From assembly GCA_024426085.1 (NCBI GenBank), contig CP087971.1, positions 250,812 to 314,811 of the forward strand: DNA of 64,000 nt, in the 5' to 3' direction. The notes under the pieces are model-generated. The model did no database searches, had not been told where the DNA came from, and saw only the letters and a program-made list of their open reading frames with translations. Below, piece by piece: positions 61,009 through 64,000 of the stretch (positions are counted from its first letter, which is position 1; each line of letters starts with the position of its first letter). The DNA is from Rhizobium sp. RCAM05350. Its GTDB lineage: Bacteria > Pseudomonadota > Alphaproteobacteria > Rhizobiales > Rhizobiaceae. A program made the translations under genes and the position numbers.

Positions 61009-62373
61009 TCAGACCGTCCTGATATAGGCGTCGTACTCGACGTCCGTCACTCTGAGGGAGAATTCCGAAAGTTCCTGCCGCTTGCAGGCTGTATAGAGAG
61101 ACCGGTATTGCCGGTCCGAGCGTCGCATAGGCGAAACCGGACCGCGCTGAAACTTTGCAGTGCATAGTCCCAGTTGGTCGGTAGCGGCTGGTGGCTGACG
61201 GCATGATCGTCGCCGGTAATTGCGCCGCCGGGTTTGGTTTTTTCCTTCATGCCGGTCAGCGCCGCGCCAAGGATCATCGCCAGAACCAGATACGGATTGC
61301 TATCCGAACCGGCGACGCGATGCTCGATGCGGGTCGCCGGTTTGCTTGCCGTAATCACGCGCACGGCGGCGGAACGGTTGTCGAACCCCCAGGAGGCATA
61401 GGTCGGTGCATGTTCGCTGGGCCTCAGCCGGCGGTAGGAGTTGAGGTGCGGCGCAAACACCGCCAGGCTATCACCCATATTTTCAAGAAGTCCGCCCACC
61501 GCGTGCATCAGCGTTTCCGGCGGGGCCGTCTTCTCCGACGAAGATGTTGCGGCCATCCTCGTCGAGAATGGAGAAATGCACATGCATGCCGGAACCGGCC
61601 TGTGTCCCATAGGGCTTGGCCATGAAGGTGGCATCGAGATCGTGTCTGCGCGCGACGCCCTTGACGATGCGTTTCAACAGCACGGCATAGTCGGCGGCCT
61701 TTAGCGCATCCGGTACATGGTTGAGGTTGATTTCGTACTGACCGGGGCCGTTTTCGCGCAACGTCGTATCGGCAGGCACACCCTGGGCGCGGCAAGCGGT
61801 GGCAATTTCGTGGAAGACATGCTCGAAATCCTGCAGTTCCGAAATCGACAGCACCTGCGTCTGCCCGGTATGCCAGCGGCCTTCGCGGGTATTGGGCGGC
61901 CGCACCGGATCGAGCGCCGAGCGGATCGGGTCGATCAGGTAGAATTCCAGCTCGGTCGCCACGACCGGTGTCAGCTTTAACTTGGCAAAGCGTTGCATCA
62001 CCTCGGTGAGCGTCTGGCGCGGGTCGCTGTAGAAACCAGTGCCGTCAGGGTTCTTCATGCTGAGCAGGACTTGCGCTGTCGGACGGTTGAGCCAGGTCAC
62101 CCGTGACAACGTCCCCGGCACGGGAAGGCACAGGCCATCAGGGATCGCCGGTTCCCTCCGCCAGTCCGGCGGCGTTGACATCGCGCCCCCAGATGTCGAG
62201 CGCATAGACGGAGCGTGGAATGGCCATGCCCTTCATCAGCACATCCAGCGCCCGGTCGCGCGGGAATCCACTTGCCGCGCGGCACGCCGTTGACGTCGAT
62301 CACGAAGGCTTCCAGCACCTCGATGTCTGGATTGCGGTTTTATGAAATCAGACGCTTCATTCTCATCTATCAT
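61009..62373 (-). CDS. puuA: Gamma-glutamylputrescine synthetase-like (glutamine synthetase family)
   Basis: About 455 residues: LEAFVIDVNGVPRGKWIP, SVYALDIWGRDVN, ATELEFYLIDP, RENGPGQYEINLNH, AKPYGTQAGSGMHVHFS, and DNRSAAVRVITASKPATRIEHRVAGSDSNPYL. Frame breaks near 62340, 62260, 62145, 61530 and 61125; the C-terminus ends LRVTDVEYDAYIRTV at 61009. Ligates glutamate to putrescine using ATP. The start at 62373 is inferred by bridging a T-run break; a shorter frame begins at 62318. Confidence 0.82.
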
Positions 62374-62538
62374 TGTCCACCAGTTCTATACCGCTGGCCG
62401 GGTTGCTTAAGGCCGCCGTGCCAAGCGGTTTGTTGCGATATCAGCTGCGGTATCCGGCGCCTTTATCAGCGAGCCGTTCAGGCCGAACCTGCATATCGTG
62501 CCCGAACATCAAGATCGTCACGTGTTTGCGGATTTATT

Positions 62539-62569
62539 TTTGATCATTATAGTTCATTATATGATCAAA
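62539..62569. promoter_or_regulatory. Inverted repeat TTTGATCAT-N13-ATGATCAAA (GntR operator candidate)
   Basis: Perfect 9-bp arms in an AT-rich centre, in the gap between divergent puuA and the GntR/FCD gene. GntR/FCD regulators bind two-fold sites of this kind; TGATCA is typical. Likely the control point for the putrescine genes. Confidence 0.6.
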
Positions 62570-62734
62570 TTGTAAAGGGATATCCGGCCCACGGTGCCGA
62601 GACGGCCAAACTGCATTGAACAAGGCTTGGCCGCGGTGAAGAAAGGAATGAGAAAATCGCGCCTCGACCGGACCTCGGATTATCCATATTGATATCATCA
62701 CCCAGAGGAGGATCAGGGCTCTTGAAACAGATGG

Positions 62735-63435
62735 ATGCGATCGGGCTGGTTTCTGCTCAGCAAGCTGCCAATGGAATCGATGAAGCAATGGGTGTATCGC
62801 AGCCTGCGTCAGGCCATCATGACTGGCCGTTTCCCGCCCGGACTGCCGGTGACCATTCAAGGTATCGTGGAAATGCTGCAGGTGAGTGCGATGCCGGTAC
62901 ATGAAGCGCTTCACAGGCTTGTCGCCGATGGCGCCTTGAACATCTCGACAACCGCCGTGTCCGGGTACCCGATATCGATCCGGAAAAATTCGACGAGATC
63001 ATTGCTGCGCGATTGCCCTTGAGACCATCGCGGCCGAGCGCGCCCTGCCCTCCATCGATTACCTGCGGTTTGCGCGTCTGCAGCAACTCGATGACGAGAT
63101 CGACGTCGCCTACAAGGCTGGCAATATCGAGCAGGGCATAGAAGCCAATTTCAGCGTTCCATCGTTGTCTCTACGAAGTCCGATCCTCGGCCGTTCTTCT
63201 GCCGCTGATCGAATCCGTCTGGCTGCGGCTTGGCCCCTTCATGCGCGAGGCAACGGAAAATCTCGACGAGAGTTACCGTGTCGACCGGCACGCCCAGGCT
63301 TTGGAGGCGATCGAGGCAAAGGACGTAACCGCCCTCAAGGCGGCCATCACTGCGGATATCGAGGACGGAGCCGGGCATCTCGGTCGCAAGCGGTTTCTCG
63401 ATGTGGAGTCACGGCAGCTCGCTGCGCAAAAATAA
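62735..63435 (+). CDS. GntR-family regulator, FCD type
   Basis: About 225 residues: winged HTH (SMKQWVYRSLRQAIMTGRFPPGLPVTIQGI, SAMPVHEALHRLVADGAL) and an FCD ligand domain (IALETIAAERALPSIDYL, FHRCLYEVRSSAVLLPLIESVWLRLGPFM, LDVESRQLAAQK). Frame breaks near 62950, 63018 and 63155. An upstream start (62731 or earlier) in another frame is possible. Divergent from puuA, it probably represses the putrescine genes. Confidence 0.8.
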
Positions 63436-63586
63436 GGATTCCGCAATCGCCCTCTCTGTTGGCGGCCGTTGCGGGCGCGTGAGCCTGCGGAAATCCCTGC
63501 TATTTTACTGGGGTTTGTGCCTCATTCCTAATACCCTTTCTAAATCAGCCACTTATAAGAAACTTCATTTTTTTGAAATTGTCATG
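63436..63586. other. Spacer before the rRNA promoter
   Basis: No gene seen. The T-rich region just before the -35 (TTCATTTTTTTGAAA) may act as an UP-type element of the rRNA promoter. Confidence 0.35.
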
Positions 63587-63616
63587 TTGACTTCGAAAGC
63601 GGGTGGGGACTATAAA
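63587..63616 (+). promoter_or_regulatory. rRNA operon promoter
   Basis: -35 TTGACT (63587-63592) and -10 TATAAA (63611-63616) with an 18-bp spacer, in the sequence context known from rhizobial rrn promoters (GACTTCGAAAGCGG between the boxes). Confidence 0.85.
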
Positions 63617-64000
63617 CCGCTCACCAACGAGGGCGGCGGCGCTGCTGGCGACCGACGAACTCTGCTCTGAAGTTTCTTATGAAAGTTTGGTGCGGATTGT
63701 GGGTTTCAGGCGGGAACGCTGATGGCTCTCGGGGCAAGGTTTTCGACAGGGTTTCCTGTCTGTTTTTTGACAATTGAATAGAGAGAAAGAGAAACGTGGG
63801 CGGCGGATGTTCACGACTGGATTAAGTTCCGGTTTTAAGTCGACAATGGCGGTCACGTTTCTATGAGAAGTTACATCGTTCTTGCTTTAGCATCTTTGGT
63901 GGTGTGGGCAGTTCTGGCGCCGGATGGCGACGGATTGTTTGAGTGAGGATATGTGAAGTTCTCGTCGATTCAGACGTGACCATTAAAGCCAAGATAGATT
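63617..64000 (+). other. rRNA operon leader, ending just before 16S rRNA
   Basis: The text matches the leader found upstream of 16S rRNA in Rhizobium/Agrobacterium (TTTTTTGACAATTGAATAG, AGAGAAACGTGGGCGGCGG, then TCGTCGATTCAGACGTGACC and CATTAAAGCCAAGATAGATT at the window end). The 16S gene should begin within a few tens of bases past 64000. Confidence 0.85.

Noticed and set aside
1..64000. tRNA genes, insertion sequences and integrase attachment sites
   Set aside because: I looked for tRNA-like cloverleaf ends, transposase motifs and flanking direct repeats and saw none I could support.

Overview
This is chromosomal DNA from an alphaproteobacterium, almost certainly of the Rhizobiaceae (Rhizobium/Agrobacterium group). 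The evidence is GC-rich coding with rhizobial gene types throughout (Omp25/31-type porin, many ABC and TRAP uptake systems, LysR/GntR/SorC/TetR regulators) and a right end that reads as a typical rhizobial rRNA-operon promoter and leader stopping just before 16S rRNA. About one single-base insertion or deletion per kilobase interrupts nearly every gene, including ribosomal protein rpsU. I therefore treat most frame breaks as sequence errors and annotate whole genes across them, noting where each break lies. True pseudogenes cannot be excluded without resequencing.

Layout. 1-2.6 kb: MFS transporter and an Old-Yellow-Enzyme type demethylating oxidoreductase, with a divergent BetI-like TetR regulator. 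3.6-6.8 kb: sensor kinase and response regulator, divergent from a MipA/OmpV outer-membrane protein. 6.9-12 kb: a giant RTX protein whose Ig-like repeats form a three-unit higher-order array. 12.2-13.5 kb: an outer-membrane protein and a peptide-ABC ATPase remnant. 13.6-17.3 kb: a GtrA/GtrB-like surface-glycan modification operon (GT2 transferase, methyltransferase, GtrA, large membrane protein). 17.7-24.4 kb: TRAP transporter, shikimate dehydrogenase and dehydroshikimate dehydratase (shikimate/quinate to protocatechuate) with a TetR regulator. 24.4-35 kb: hydantoinase/oxoprolinase subunits in one operon with a polyamine-type ABC importer, next to a MalT-like regulator. 35-39.5 kb: rpsU, then a lower-GC accessory patch with an XRE repressor and three unrecognised proteins. 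39.7-44.3 kb: thioesterase, LysR and a polar amino-acid ABC importer.

44.6-57.9 kb is the most interesting part. It holds a SorC regulator, a fused class II aldolase/short-chain dehydrogenase, a VapBC pair, a ribose-type ABC importer, and a divergent operon encoding methylthioribose kinase (MtnK), methylthioribose-1-phosphate isomerase (MtnA), a split transketolase and a RuBisCO-like protein. A perfect 27-bp palindrome between the importer and mtnK shares the TTGAC/GTCAA core with sites before the SorC gene, suggesting one regulon. The gene set predicts uptake of a 5-modified ribose, 1-phosphorylation, isomerisation, and cleavage by either an aldolase or an RLP-plus-transketolase route. I know of no description of this combination.

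58-63.4 kb: putrescine catabolism by the gamma-glutamyl route (aminotransferase, PuuB, PuuA, divergent GntR/FCD regulator). 63.5-64 kb: rrn promoter and leader.
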